Origin: Neelides folsomi
Taxonomy: Eukaryota > Arthropoda > Collembola > Neelipleona > Neelidae
Length of the DNA stretch: 64,000 nt
NCBI GenBank assembly: GCA_034687125.1
Contig: JAQGBZ010000226.1
Coordinates: 1-64,000 of the forward strand
Direction of reading: 5' to 3'
The notes below the pieces were generated by a model, which was not told the DNA's origin, made no database searches, and saw only the letters and a list, made by a program, of their open reading frames with translations. The first letter of the stretch is position 1. Each line of letters starts with the position of its first letter. Made by a program: the position numbers and the translations under genes. Of this stretch, positions 52,480 to 64,000 are shown piece by piece.

Positions 52480-52780
52480 TACCTTCAAGGAATCCTAAAT
52501 CTTTTAATTTCATTTAATTACCATTAAATAACATTAATTTAATTTACCATTAGTATTTAGTATAGATTTTTACTTTGTAGTTTTTAGGTTTAGTTTAGTT
52601 TTTTCATGAATATGAAAGTAAATGGATTTAATTAAAAACCTAATTTATTTTTATTTCATGAATATAAAACATTGATAATGCAATAAATAGTGAGGAATGT
52701 TTAAAGTTGAATAAATAAGTTAATTAAGTTTAAGGGTAAATAAATAAGTTAATTCTATACAAGTTCAATGGTTGTGAAAG

Positions 52781-55700
52781 TTAATGGTTAAAGATTCTCG
52801 TCTTCTTGATGGATTCGAACGTGAAGGGAAATTCCTCCTGGTTAGTTTCCGAACTTTGTGCGAAAGTGTTTGGATCGGAGGAATAAAAAGTTGGTTCTTC
52901 GGATGGGGATTCGAAAGGGAAAGAACTTTCATGGTTCGTATGAATTTGTTCCGTTCCACGCCAAGGACTCAGATTAAGTTTTGCAATTGTTCTTTCATCA
53001 TCGCAGCTTCCATAAGGATTCCTTTAAAATTAAATATTTAAATTAAAATTTAATCAATTTTATTAATTAAATATATTAATTAAATAATAGCAATAATAAC
53101 TGAAAAATAATTATTGTAATAATTATTTATAAATACTTTTGCTGCAACACATGTTAAGTCTACTTATAATGACTTTAGATAAAATAATTTAAATTATAAT
53201 TAAATAATGTCAACGACAATTTTAAAATCTTACTGTTGGTGTTGAGTGGTCATGAAGATGATTGGTTGCATGGAGGTAATTGAGTCAGAAGTATCACAAA
53301 TAATTCGGGCCATCGTGGTTTGACGAATTTCTCTCAATTGACTATTCGTAAACTGCCCGGGATTCTCGAACCAAAACCGATCGGCCAAACGCAAATTCCT
53401 AAATGTTTGTCCGATAATGCAGGCGAAGGTCGGGCCGACCAAACCGCCCCGAACCGGAAATTCAATCATTCCACCGGGAAACAAATCAACGTCCCACGGA
53501 GATTCATAAACTTTTGATAACATTTCAACTCGACCTAAAAAATCATAAATTTTAATTACAGTCAATTTCTAATTATATTTAACAAACTGTATAATTAAAT
53601 TTAGTTTAATTAATTAAATAAATTTAATTAGCCTTAATATTTAGTTAATTACTCATTTGAATTCCTGTAGCTTGAGAGAAATCTTCCCAATTGTTAATTG
53701 GCCCATTGTGTCTCAAAGGTTTCAAAAGTCCACAAGTTTCTCTCCATTTAAGATAAGGCGGAAGTCCATGATCGCGTCCTCTTTAAATATCAAAAATCCA
53801 AACATTAATTTTAAATTTATTCATTTTATCTTAATTTAAATTTAAAATTATAGTTTATTTGTAGTTTTCTCCAATTTTTAATTTTGAACCTAATTGGTAG
53901 TTGAGTTTTAATTACCTTTGGATATTAATTGCAGCTAAATCCATCCCTTTATGTTTTTTGGTCTCAAAGAGATGATTTGTAAGTTGGGCTGTGATGAATT
54001 CATCTCGACGTTGAGCCGCTTGGGAAGCCAAACCCAACGAGATTCGATCGACTTCGCCAAAATTGTGAAGATTCATTGGACTCATCAATTCTGAGCTTAA
54101 ATCAACTTCTAGGAAATTTATAAAATAATTATAATCAATTAACCATACTTTAAATTTTAAATCTAAAAATTAAAAAAACATTAAATGACAAAACCTAAAT
54201 TCACCTGGATTATCTCTATGAAAATAATTATAATTAATAAAAATAAATCATTTACTGTATGGCATTTCTCTGTGTTCTTGATCAGTTCGGAAAAGATGAG
54301 GTTGAACGAGTGAATGACCAAATCTGAACGCAGCAGCGGCAAAAGCAGAAGAAATCGTTCCATCTCCACTTTCATTATAATTGGTAAAATAACCGGACTT
54401 TAAAAGCCGTAAACTAAAAACCTTCAAAATCATAAAATTCACAATATTAAGTTTTTAATTCAAAGTACAATTAGTTTAATTTATTAATTTTTCTCACTTG
54501 CATAACATTCGGTCCAAGGACCAAAGGAAGGAATTCCCTATAAGTGATATGTTGAATTTGAGCCACAATGATTTTTTTCGTTTCTTGGAAAAGCGTTTCC
54601 TCGCTCCAGGTCGGATTGAGCAGAGCGAGTTGATCCGCTATTAAATTATGTTGTCTCAGCCAGATTGTGTGCATTGCGGCCAATCCCGGCTGCTCGTTCA
54701 CGCGCCCGTCCCCGGCCGAGAAACAAAAAAGTCGAGGAGAAGAAACGATGCATTCCCCATCATGGGGATGAGCCAACCGAGGGAGCAAACTTTTCCGACT
54801 CAACATCTTCGAATATTTCAAATGACCTTTGCGGTAAAGACGGAGATCTTCAAGTTCCACTGAACTGCTGCCGTAAATGGCACTTCCATCGATCCAAGCT
54901 GTGACCTTCAAATAATTAAATAATTAGTTAATTGTAAAAGTAATTAGTTGATTGATTGATTAATTAATTGAAATTAAAATAATAACTCTTTTCCAAATGA
55001 TATCAAACTATTACATAAAATAGCAATTTAACTTTTAATTATGAAAAAATAAATATTTTACCTGGTTTAATTGCTCTCGTGGACCCAAAGTGCAATCAGG
55101 TCTTGGTGACGGAGAACTCCGTACAAATTCCATGCAATCTGTATTATTAAAGTACGGATCCCCAGGTGGGATTTTGATCGGGAGACAATCGGGGTGGGAA
55201 AGCTTGACGTGACAACATTTCGGGACGGAAGAGTTGAAGGCTCGAGTTTGAGAAGTCGCTGTTAAATCATGATCCAAAAACTGTCCCCATCTAAAATAAC
55301 GTCAAATGTTATTATTTTAATTAAGTTTATAATTAAGATTTTTAATGTATATGAAATACAGATTTCTTCTGGTATATTTCTTGAAATTGTAATATGAATA
55401 TAAAATAATTATTAATTTAATTACTGCATGAGCATGAGAGTGACAGTCGAGGAAGGTCTTGAAACATCTTTATGGACGCTGGTGGAGATCAGCCGAGGCG
55501 AAGGAAGTTCATTACCGGAAATTGAAGCTCGACGAATAGAAGAAACGCCTCAAGTCAATCATGGAAAATAATATAATTATTAGCTTGAATTTATTAATTT
55601 AATTAATATTAATAATTAACCTTAATTAACAATATATTTAAAATAAAAATGTATGTATAAAAAATGTTTAGTTCATATGACTCATGTGGACATGAAAACT

Positions 55701-57605
55701 GTACATGTATTTATAAGAAATATTTTATATTATCTATAGAATAAAAAAATATCAAAGGTGATAGGTGGTGTGATATCAATAATATTTCTCCAAGTCCCGT
55801 TTTGGTATTTTTCATATTTTTTCTGTATTTTTTGTATGTATTTGTTATAATGTTATTCCTGCAAGGCATCTTACCATCATCATATTGTGGAGGGAGAAAT
55901 CGGGCAAAAGGTTGAAAGGCCGAACCCCAATGTGAATGTTTGATGTTGTTGCAAGTTCCGTCCACTCGTCGGTATTTCTCATCCACACATTCGTCCGCAT
56001 CCCTCCTGTACAATATTTATTGACATTAGCTAAAGAGAAGACTCAGAGAACCTTTACATTCTCAAACCCTAGAAAAAATGGTAAGGGAAGAACCGAAGAA
56101 ACGTCCATGGTATATATCAAAAACTGACTTACATATATATCAAAAACTAACTGTATGTATGTACCATATATCTTAAATACTTATATTAGTTATATTAAGG
56201 GAGAAAGGGAACAGGTGGCTGGAGGACCCTTGGGTTCCTTTTTTTCATTTATTATCTTCCGCATCTCATGACATAACCAGAAGATCCAAAAACTCTCCCG
56301 TGCTTTATGCTACACAAAATAAACCTCAAAATGGAAATTGGAAAATGAGAAAAATTCTCTGCTTAAACATTGAGGCTTAAACATTAAAATCCTATGCTTA
56401 AACATTTAAGCTTAAAGTGTAAACTCTCGAAACCTTAAAATTGTATAAAGGTTAAAGTGTGAAGCTTAAAGGGAGCAATAAGTAATAGCTTAGTTGGCAT
56501 TTTTAGCTTTAGATTCTTAAACGGTGAAACCTCACTCTTCACATTTTGTTTCTCGACTTGTTTGTCTCAAGTTGAATGTAAGATATTATGTGATCATTTT
56601 TTACTGTTTTACTGATAGTCATACTCTTTATGATTTTACACTTTTTACTTCTATTGGCTATATTAGAAGTTCTAACATACAATTTGTATCGTTGAATTTG
56701 TATCATGAAGTTTCGTGTATGTTTTTTTTACTTTTATATGGAGCAGGGTCACACATTAAAAAAAGCTCTATTCAACTCTATTAATAAAGGATGTTAAAAA
56801 GAAGTTTTTTTACCGAGTTGGGCAATTTGATGACTCCAGCGGAGTGTTTCTTAAAGAAAACTCTTCGACTGGATCGTCCCATTCGAAATTACCACCACGG
56901 AATTCTGCAACGCTGGAAAAACATGAAAAAGCTCATTAAATTTTTTAATTTAATTTAAATTATTAAAGTTACTTATAATTTGGAATAAATGCTAAATAGG
57001 TCAAATTGTATCAAAGTGTTAAATTAAATAATTGAGCTTTTATGCAAAGCTTCTTTATGCAACTATTTATACAATGTAGGTATTTTATCTGGATTGAAAT
57101 TTGAAATTTAAACTGTGTTTAAAATAAGTATGTTAAACTATGTTATATAAAAATATATTAAAACTGATGATATTTAACTAAATACATAATAATGTTAATG
57201 ATATTTAAAATAATAAAATAAGTTTAACTAATAATTAAAAATAACTAACGTTTCTTTGAGTAAAGCAGTTGCTTTGAGCGTCGCATATGCAACTTTGGCC
57301 AAGGCCTTTGCTTTTGGATCTTGTCTGTTGATAGCGGCGAGATAAACGGCGGGATGTTCACCACGGAGGACCAAATCTGGATGGAAGGTTAAATCGCCCC
57401 TTCAAATGAACCCTGACCTCAAGTCAATGTCATTACCTCTTTTGTATAATTCCGGCTCGAAGGTGTCGTAGAGTTCCTGGGCCTCAGACAGGCCGGATTC
57501 CACCGCCCGGGCCACAACTCCCGCGTAGTAATGGAGAATCGACTTCCCTGACGCATCTTCACCGCTGCAACCCCCGGACAGGAAAAAGAAAATGAGGAGG
57601 ATCAT
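52781..57605 (-). CDS. Secreted animal heme peroxidase (chorion peroxidase/peroxinectin type), 12 exons, 771 aa
   Basis: Exons: 57605-57437, 57376-57250, 56912-56814, 56005-55875, 55549-55426, 55290-55062, 54905-54498, 54421-54256, 54108-53916, 53780-53653, 53534-53234, 53021-52781 (2316 nt, one frame). The ATG opens a signal peptide (MILLIFFFLSGGCSG). The catalytic domain carries WGQFLDHDL with distal His at residue 224, WIDGSAIYGSS, FSAGDGRVNEQPGL, HNLIADQL, FRFGHSLV with the proximal heme His at about 465, and RGRDHGLPPY. LFPGGMIEFPVRGGLVGPTF and DRFWFENPGQFT complete the fold. A hydrophilic tail of about 75 residues follows. In the family it oxidises substrates with peroxide outside the cell, for example in cuticle or chorion cross-linking and immunity; which role applies is unknown. 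Upstream exons may exist. Confidence 0.92.
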
Positions 57606-57659
57606 CGACGACGTTTACGCTCAGCTTGCAACGTCGAGATCGCACTTACGCTACCAAAA

Positions 57660-58076
57660 AGCACACGGGCCGTGACCTGCATTAAATAATAAAAATTTTA
57701 ATTTAACCTTTAATTTAATCTTGATTGGTAAATTAACAAGTTAACAATTGAACCACAAGTATAAACAACATTAAAAGTTGATTAAAATTTAACCCGACTT
57801 TACCTTCTTGATTTAACTCAATTAACTACTTTGAGTTTAACTTTGAGTTTAAGTCGATTTTGAGTAAATTGGTTAAAGAGGTTTGTAAGTCAAATAAATG
57901 GCACTTGACATTGAACTTGAACTTTGCTAATTGAATTATAAAATCACAGGTGTGTGTAAATGGGTTTTTAATTTACCTGTACACTTGGCAGTTTGTCTCC
58001 CTGGTTCGGGGTTTGCGGCGGGGGCGAAGCTGTCGTTGGCGGCGTGGATGCTGAGCTTCCCGGACGAGCTGACATG
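57660..58076 (-). other. Possible alternative first exons or upstream ORF of the peroxidase gene
   Basis: An ATG at 58076 opens MSARPGSSASTPPTTASPPP and runs to a donor CAG/GTAAAT near 57976. A 27-nt segment lies between acceptor TGCAG and donor GTAAGT (about 57651-57677). Neither joins the peroxidase start in frame; the 27-nt segment would join GEDASG in a frame without an upstream ATG. I therefore read it as leader or upstream ORF, not proven. Confidence 0.3.
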
Positions 58077-59354
58077 GTGTCTGGGGGAGAACGAAGGGCC
58101 GACTAACCGATTGACCCAAATCCCCAGCTTCTACTACGGATGAGAGCGAGTCTGTCCCGTTAGGAGCCGAAAATACAACTCCCTATACGACGATTATACA
58201 GCTCCCATACAACTCCCATACACCGCCTATATAGACAAATATAAAAGAGACACTTGAGGTACTTTGAGAACAAAATCCCTTCCAGACAACCACCAGACAG
58301 ATAGAAATTAAATACCCCCAAAACAATCGACAATCAAACTTACAATTAAGTACAATTAACTAATTACGCTTCAAATATTTCAAAGACTTCAATAATCAAA
58401 TAATAATTAAACAAGGTCGAAAACTATCTCAATAATAATTGATTATTATATAATTGTTAATTGTTTATTATATAATTGTTAATCGTTAAATTTGTCAATT
58501 TGAAGTTAAATTTGTTAATTTGAATTCTTAATTTGGATAATTCTTGTTAAAAGCAATAACGCGGGTTTTCCATCTATTAAAATTTTGTTAATAAACAATA
58601 AATTGAAAATAAGCTGCGATATCCTGGAAACCATATTTTATTGATACTTCAATCACATCTGTTCTTTCTATAGTTTAAATATTAAAAATATTAAAAAATG
58701 CTCAAATGGGGCGGGGATTGATTTAATAACCAAATGCTTAGAAATTAGGAGAAGTCCCCTCAGAGCACTTATTTAATAATTTTAATAATTAATAATACAA
58801 CAATGGGTCCTTGGAAACGTGAAATGAAAAAGACAATAATTAAAAATCTAAAAATCGATTCAATGTTTAAATATCGTTAATATTAATTAACAATGGGTTT
58901 ATTCAAAAATCTAACAATCCTTTATTTTAGTAAACGTAATTTCCAATCGAACTCGTATATATACTTTATACGAATAAGACTAATCTTAGCGTAAATTAGA
59001 TTTGAAGTTTTAAACATCGACCAACTATGAGACGTAATTGTAAAGCAACGAGGAACTTTTTCAAAAAAGTAAAATACCTTATTTTCAATCATGCTTTTCT
59101 GAACAGGAAATGTATTTGTACTTTTTAAAAATATTCAGTATCAGAACTAATAAATGGAATTTGCCGAGACAATTTTAGGATTATTGATCCTTAAATAAAG
59201 ATATTTATCAACCTTAAGGGAAGAATAACAATGAGGTATTTAATTGAGTTTACTAAATCAGGGTTGTAAAAAGCCTTAAAAGCAAAGGCCGACCTTTTGA
59301 ATAAAAAACGAGGTTTGCCATTGTAGATCATTTGGGTATTGAATAAGGAACTGT
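58077..59354. other. AT-rich intergenic DNA
   Basis: No gene recognised. Contains GAAAATAAGCTGCGAT at 58605-58620, found again at 63490-63505. Confidence 0.4.
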
Positions 59355-59500
59355 GATTTGGTAATGAATGTATGGTAATGTAATGAGTATATGGTAATGA
59401 GCATTAGAAAGGTATAGAGGAAGGGTATAAGGATGGGTATAGCGAAGGGTATAATGAATAGGTATAATGATGGGTATAGTGATGGGTATTGGAAGTAGAT
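59355..59500. repeat. GGTATAATGATG-type tandem repeat
   Basis: Degenerate copies of GGGTATA(A/G)(T/G)GATG and ATGGTAATG(A/T) fill the stretch, giving a spurious minus-strand hydrophobic ORF. Confidence 0.65.
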
Positions 59501-59847
59501 CATGGGAAGTGGGATTAAAAAATGGAGGTAAAGTGGGTTAGTGTGGTTAAGTAATTGGAGGTTCAATCCGGTCCATCCAACACATCACCCAACACAGTGA
59601 CCCAAACACAAAAACCAAACACATCCTTCTCATGCCCATACAGAATGCAACAATTGCACTTTTGCATTCTCCCACTCCGACCCACTTAAATAAACATTAA
59701 ATGACATTTAAATAAAAGAAACCATGTTTAAGCTCCTCATAATTGTAATTAAAATTCTTCAAATAAGGAAAGGCAAATGAGAGTTATCAATTAAAAATTT
59801 CTTTTCTTTTTCATTATTAAATATAAATAATTATTAACTATATTTTA

Positions 59848-60015
59848 TTCCAGCCCGGAAAGGTCGTGAGTTTGGACGAACTGCTAAAATATTATTGAAA
59901 ATGCTCATGATGGGGCTTACATAGTAACTTGCACAAGAGTTTCCTGGGCCCAACATATGCATTTTCAATAATATTTAAGCGGTTCGTTCAAACTGACGTC
60001 CTTTCCGGGCTGGAA
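59848..60015. mobile_element. 168-bp near-perfect hairpin element flanked by TA (MITE or miRNA-like precursor)
   Basis: 57-nt arms 59848-59904 and 59959-60015 match at 52 of 57 positions when one is reverse-complemented, around a 54-nt loop. The ends are TTCCAGCCCGGAAAGG. A TA dinucleotide borders each side (59846-59847 and 60016-60017), as expected for a Tc1/mariner-type MITE. Two of the five differences would be G-U pairs in RNA, so a folded transcript would be almost fully paired and a microRNA-like precursor cannot be excluded. Confidence 0.75.
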
Positions 60016-61493
60016 TAAAGAATAAATGGCTTTATTTTAAATACGACATTAAATACAGATATATTATATTATAAGAAAAGTATGTACAAGTACTTAGATT
60101 TAGTAAAGGTGTTAAATAAAGCCCAGGTAAAATACAGGTAAGAAGTGAAGTAGAGATAATGAGTCAATAAATACAGGCAATCTACAGGTAAATTGTACAG
60201 GTAAATGTACAGGTAAAGGAGGAAAGGAAAACCAACGGTATTGGAAAACTTCCATTCAACCACGCGAGACAACAAAGAAAGGAACAAAATAAAAATTCTC
60301 TTCATTCTTCCCAGACAAATGAAAAAATCCAAATCAGTCAAAATAACAAAAGGAGGATGAGGAAAACTGTTGGATTTTTTTAACTAAATGGAGGTTGATG
60401 TAAATGACTTTCCCATCGCACTCATTCCATACAATATTTAGATATATGGGATATGTATTGTGTACATAAAAAATATAACGGTTGCTCTCAATTCATTTGG
60501 CTCCTAAACACACTTTGACACTTTCTTTATATAAACACATTAATCTTATTTTGCCAACTCACTAATTACTCAACTAAGGTCAGTGTTAATCAGATGTTAA
60601 TCTTGATGTTTTTTAATAAATAAAAATTTAACTACAAGGAGCTTAAAATCTAATTTAATTAAATAAAAATTTATTCAATGTTCAACCAAAGTGCAAAACT
60701 GTTTAATATTTCTTAATTAATTAAAATTAAATAATAAAATTGAATGGTTTTCTTACAAGAATTCGAGCAATTTGCAACAAGTTGGTTTTCTCCGATCGGC
60801 TTAAAAATCTTCGTTTCAAATATGAAGATTTTAATGGGGATTTTGTTAATTGTATCAAATTGTGGAGATTTGACAGGACTGGAATTTAATTAAAGTTAAA
60901 GATGATTAATTTAAATGAATTCAGGTTTTGTGTTGGATTGTCTGATAAAGAATAATGAAAATAGCTTTGAATGACTTTGATTCTATTGGAGGGTGTGGGG
61001 AGATGCGCCGAGACTCCCAATTGATTTACTTAAATCCCTCCAATCCACCCGAGGAAAGCACAAGGAGAAACCCCGGGAATCACGATACCCGTATTATGGT
61101 AAATACCCGTTTTAACAAAATGTGACTTTCATAAAATCATGAAACTTTTTTGATTTTTTATTCATTTGGGTTAAATTAATTTAATTTCTTTATTTACGTT
61201 TGGAATAAATGTAAAAACATTAAAGCAAACTAATAATTCTAATTAGTTTAACTTTAATAATTGAATAAAATAATTAAATAACTATCGACTTTGATGAATA
61301 AAAAATTATCGAAATGCACCTGATTTAACTAGCAAAAATGGGATTTTGGATTAATGATAATGTATGCGAACTTTAATGATTTTGATTGTTTGTGCAAATA
61401 TGATATAGATGTGTAAATATAAGTAAATTGAAATATGATTGAAATGAACTTTGACATTTGAATGTTTGTCTAAACAAAATTTATTCTTGAAAT
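60016..61493. other. Intergenic DNA downstream of RpL19
   Basis: Contains ACAGGTAAA-type short repeats at 60124-60220. No gene recognised. Confidence 0.45.
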
Positions 61494-62935
61494 TTAGTCC
61501 TTTTGGGCTGCAGAGACGAGTTCGGCCTGTTTGGTCGCCTTTCTCTCTTCGCGTCTCTTCCTCGCCTCCTTCACCTTCGATCGTCGAGCCTCGGCTTGGT
61601 CACTAAAATAAAACATTGACAATTAGCAATTACATTCACAAATTAAACATCGTTTGGAATAAATCTCACTTGGATAAACAAGATAGGAATAAAGCAAATT
61701 AATATAAATCACACTGCGATAAATCAAATTAAAATAAACCTTATTTGAATAAATCACATAGAATAAATCATAATTGCAAATTAGGATGATGATAGTTATG
61801 ATTTATGATGAATTAAGAATGTTAAACTTGAACTCACTTCAACATCTTGGAACGGGCATTTTCAGCCTTCTTCTTGTGGATGAATTCCATGAGGACTCGC
61901 TTGTTCTTGAATACGTTACCCTTCACCTTCATATAAAGTTCATGGTACAAGTGGCGATCGATCTTTTTTGCTTCCCTGAAATCAATAATTAAAGATTTTA
62001 TTAATAATTAATGTCGCTTCATTTCATTAATATGATTATCCTCATTATCTCAAATAACTTTACATTCTTATTTACAGCTAATTGATTTAGATAATTATTA
62101 TTGATTTTGACTATTATTTTATATTTAGAGCTTTTGAGGAAAATGAAGGATTTGAATTTTAATTAATAAGGACATTTGAATTATTTAGGACATTTGAATA
62201 AAAACTTAATTTTTCTGACCTGTATTTCTTAAGGAGACGCCTGAGGACTCTCATTCTCTTAATCCAAAGGGACTTTTCGGGCATCCGGGCATTTGCTGTT
62301 CCCTTCCTCTTTCCGGGCCCGCAATGCCTCCCTTTTCTTCTGGCCTCAGTGTTCGCACGAACTCGGGCTCTTGAATGGACAGCCACGGGCTTTTTGATAA
62401 TAAGACCATCCTTTGCCAATTTCCTGATATATTGTCCTATTAAAAATAAAATTCAATTATTTTCCATTCAATTAACACTATTTTCTATTTAATTAACATT
62501 AATTTAACATTAATCTTTTAATTAACATTTATCTCGAATTTAAATAATGATATCAATATCATTAAATGCCAATGGCGGCTTTGAATATTTTTATTAAACC
62601 GACTTATTCAAAATTGAAGTAGATTGAAAAATTTAACGAATTCAGCCAATTAAATAAGCTAAATGTTTGTTAATCATAAGAAGCATAAAGTTAATTAAAG
62701 TTAATGAACATTAAAGCGGCTTTTGTGGCCATGATGTGAAAGTGAGCATACGTGAATTGGCAGCGGAAATTTCGGCCGACTCGTTGGGGTCAAGCCAAAC
62801 CTTTTTCTTTCCGCATCTGAGGACTGCGGCCGCAAGGCGCTTCTGCAGCTTCAATGAACTACTACAATAACCATCAAAATTAGTTAATTAGGGTTTAATT
62901 GGAATTAAAAAGTGAAATAAAATTATTTACCTCAT
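61494..62935 (-). CDS. RpL19: 60S ribosomal protein L19, 5 exons, 191 aa
   Basis: Exons: 62935-62931, 62858-62752, 62436-62220, 61975-61838, 61602-61494 (576 nt, one frame). The first coding exon is only ATG plus two bases, a common arrangement for this gene. Recognised segments: [83 protein letters not shown] and the charged tail [14 protein letters not shown]. Length and motif order match eL19. Structural protein of the large ribosomal subunit that also bridges to the small subunit. The acceptor of exon 2 is TAGTAG; the second AG gives the family length, the first would add one Ser. Confidence 0.97.
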
Positions 62936-64000
62936 TGTCGGCGATGGCAGAAAATCAGACTACGGAAAATGTCAAAACCTGGAACGGAGTTGGAAAGGGA
63001 ATGAATGTGTCTGTGAAGTTCCACTCTTCTTTTCTTCACACATTTTACAACACGCCCATCTTCACATGGAAAGCAAACTACGGCCGATCATGCAAGGTGG
63101 CGTTCAATACTCGCACCAATTATCTTAATGTCGCAATCTGCCCCGATGGTTCAAACTCGGCTTTTCTCAAATCCCAAAAAGTGAAAGCTGGGAAAGAAAA
63201 GAGGCAAAATGAGATGAATTGACTTCGGGTCAAATCGATGCACATCGGGGCGAAATGAGTTGGTTGCAAACGGGGCCAAATGAGACGATTCATTTTCTTC
63301 TTTTTGGTTTGGGAGCTTGCTATACCTATAACGAGGATTTTGGAAAATCAGAAGATTCGGCTCATTGAATAAAATGGAATAAAATGAATCAAAATGAATT
63401 AAAATTAATTAATTGTAGTTAAATACAATAAAATGGATCAAAATCGATTAAAATGGTTTAAAATGAAATAATATGGAATAAAATAAAATGAAAATAAGCT
63501 GCGATTTGGTTTTAAATGAATTTATTAATCATTTAACAATATAATTTAACCAATTTTAAGAAATTAAGAAATGTTGACCATAATTAATTAATTAAACTTT
63601 AATATAATATTAATTTAAGTATTAACAAAACAGTTTAATAATTATAATTGAACTTTAACTTTAAGACACATTAAGACATCATAATAGAGTGAGATATTTG
63701 CTTAATGTAATGTAAATGCTTAGTATTGTAATAATGGTTAAATGCACCAGGCACTGTCCATTTAATTAACGTATTTATTTGAATTTTAATTGTATTTTAT
63801 GTAATGAATTTAATGTTATTTAATGTTATTTAGTTAAAGAATCTGAAAGATTAAAAATCTATTAGATTGAATGGCGGGAGAGACAACCTGTGTTTCTCAT
63901 GCCTCAATGTTTTTTCATCTAGGAAACTTTTCAATTGTGTGAGTTCCGTTGTTGTGAAACTTCCTCTCGTATTTCTATAAAACCCCTCGTCCAATTTCCC
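62936..64000. other. RpL19 upstream region and window end
   Basis: Contains the RpL19 promoter and leader. A degenerate (A)AAATGGAATA repeat lies at 63366-63493. Beyond 63500 nothing is recognised. Confidence 0.45.

Noticed and set aside
53320..54863. Plus-strand ORFs across the peroxidase exons
   Set aside because: Antisense shadows of conserved peroxidase coding sequence.
62944..63222. 92-codon plus-strand ORF (starting MAENQTTENV) overlapping the RpL19 leader
   Set aside because: Antisense to the promoter and 5' leader of RpL19, no recognisable domain. Likely chance, although transcription was not testable.

Overview
This is AT-rich eukaryotic nuclear DNA with spliced genes (GT-AG introns, mostly 60-600 bp) and decayed transposons. 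The gene content is arthropod: divergent ionotropic-receptor-like genes, a chorion-peroxidase/peroxinectin-type heme peroxidase, a fasciclin-2-like adhesion molecule, an Rsf1-like splicing factor, MED17, RpL32 and RpL19. A decayed fungal/plant-type glycoside hydrolase 17 gene beside them fits a soil arthropod such as a springtail (Collembola), where cell-wall-degrading genes of foreign origin are known. That placement is inference.

Left 12 kb (accessory region): an ionotropic-receptor-like gene cut by the window edge and frameshifted (1-1625); a broken GH17 glucanase-like gene (1978-2901); inverted and dispersed repeats; a mariner transposase remnant between inverted repeat arms (about 4428-6123); a second receptor-like gene with several frameshifts (6821-8879); a C2H2 zinc-finger remnant; and a complete non-autonomous transposon with long inverted repeats and a perfect 9-bp target duplication (11014-11975).

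12-26 kb: one 20-exon minus-strand gene for an LRRC9-like leucine-rich-repeat protein of about 1503 residues (12179-21458). All 19 splice phases close on one frame. It is followed by a TATA-driven orphan leader and a small two-helix membrane-protein ORF. 26.6-35.4 kb: an 8-exon plus-strand Ig/FN3 adhesion gene with a probable GPI-anchor tail and a 5.6-kb first intron. 35.4-42.3 kb: no gene recognised.

42.3-64 kb (conserved genes): an RRM plus glycine-rich splicing factor whose four exons each carry their own stop just past, or overlapping, a usable splice donor (42328-46578); MED17 (48176-50878); RpL32 (51558-52441); a 12-exon heme peroxidase (52781-57605); a 168-bp near-perfect hairpin element flanked by TA (59848-60015); and RpL19 (61494-62935).

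Exon coordinates were derived by hand from reading frames, splice-site consensus and phase arithmetic. Protein identities come from recognising motifs, not from database searches.
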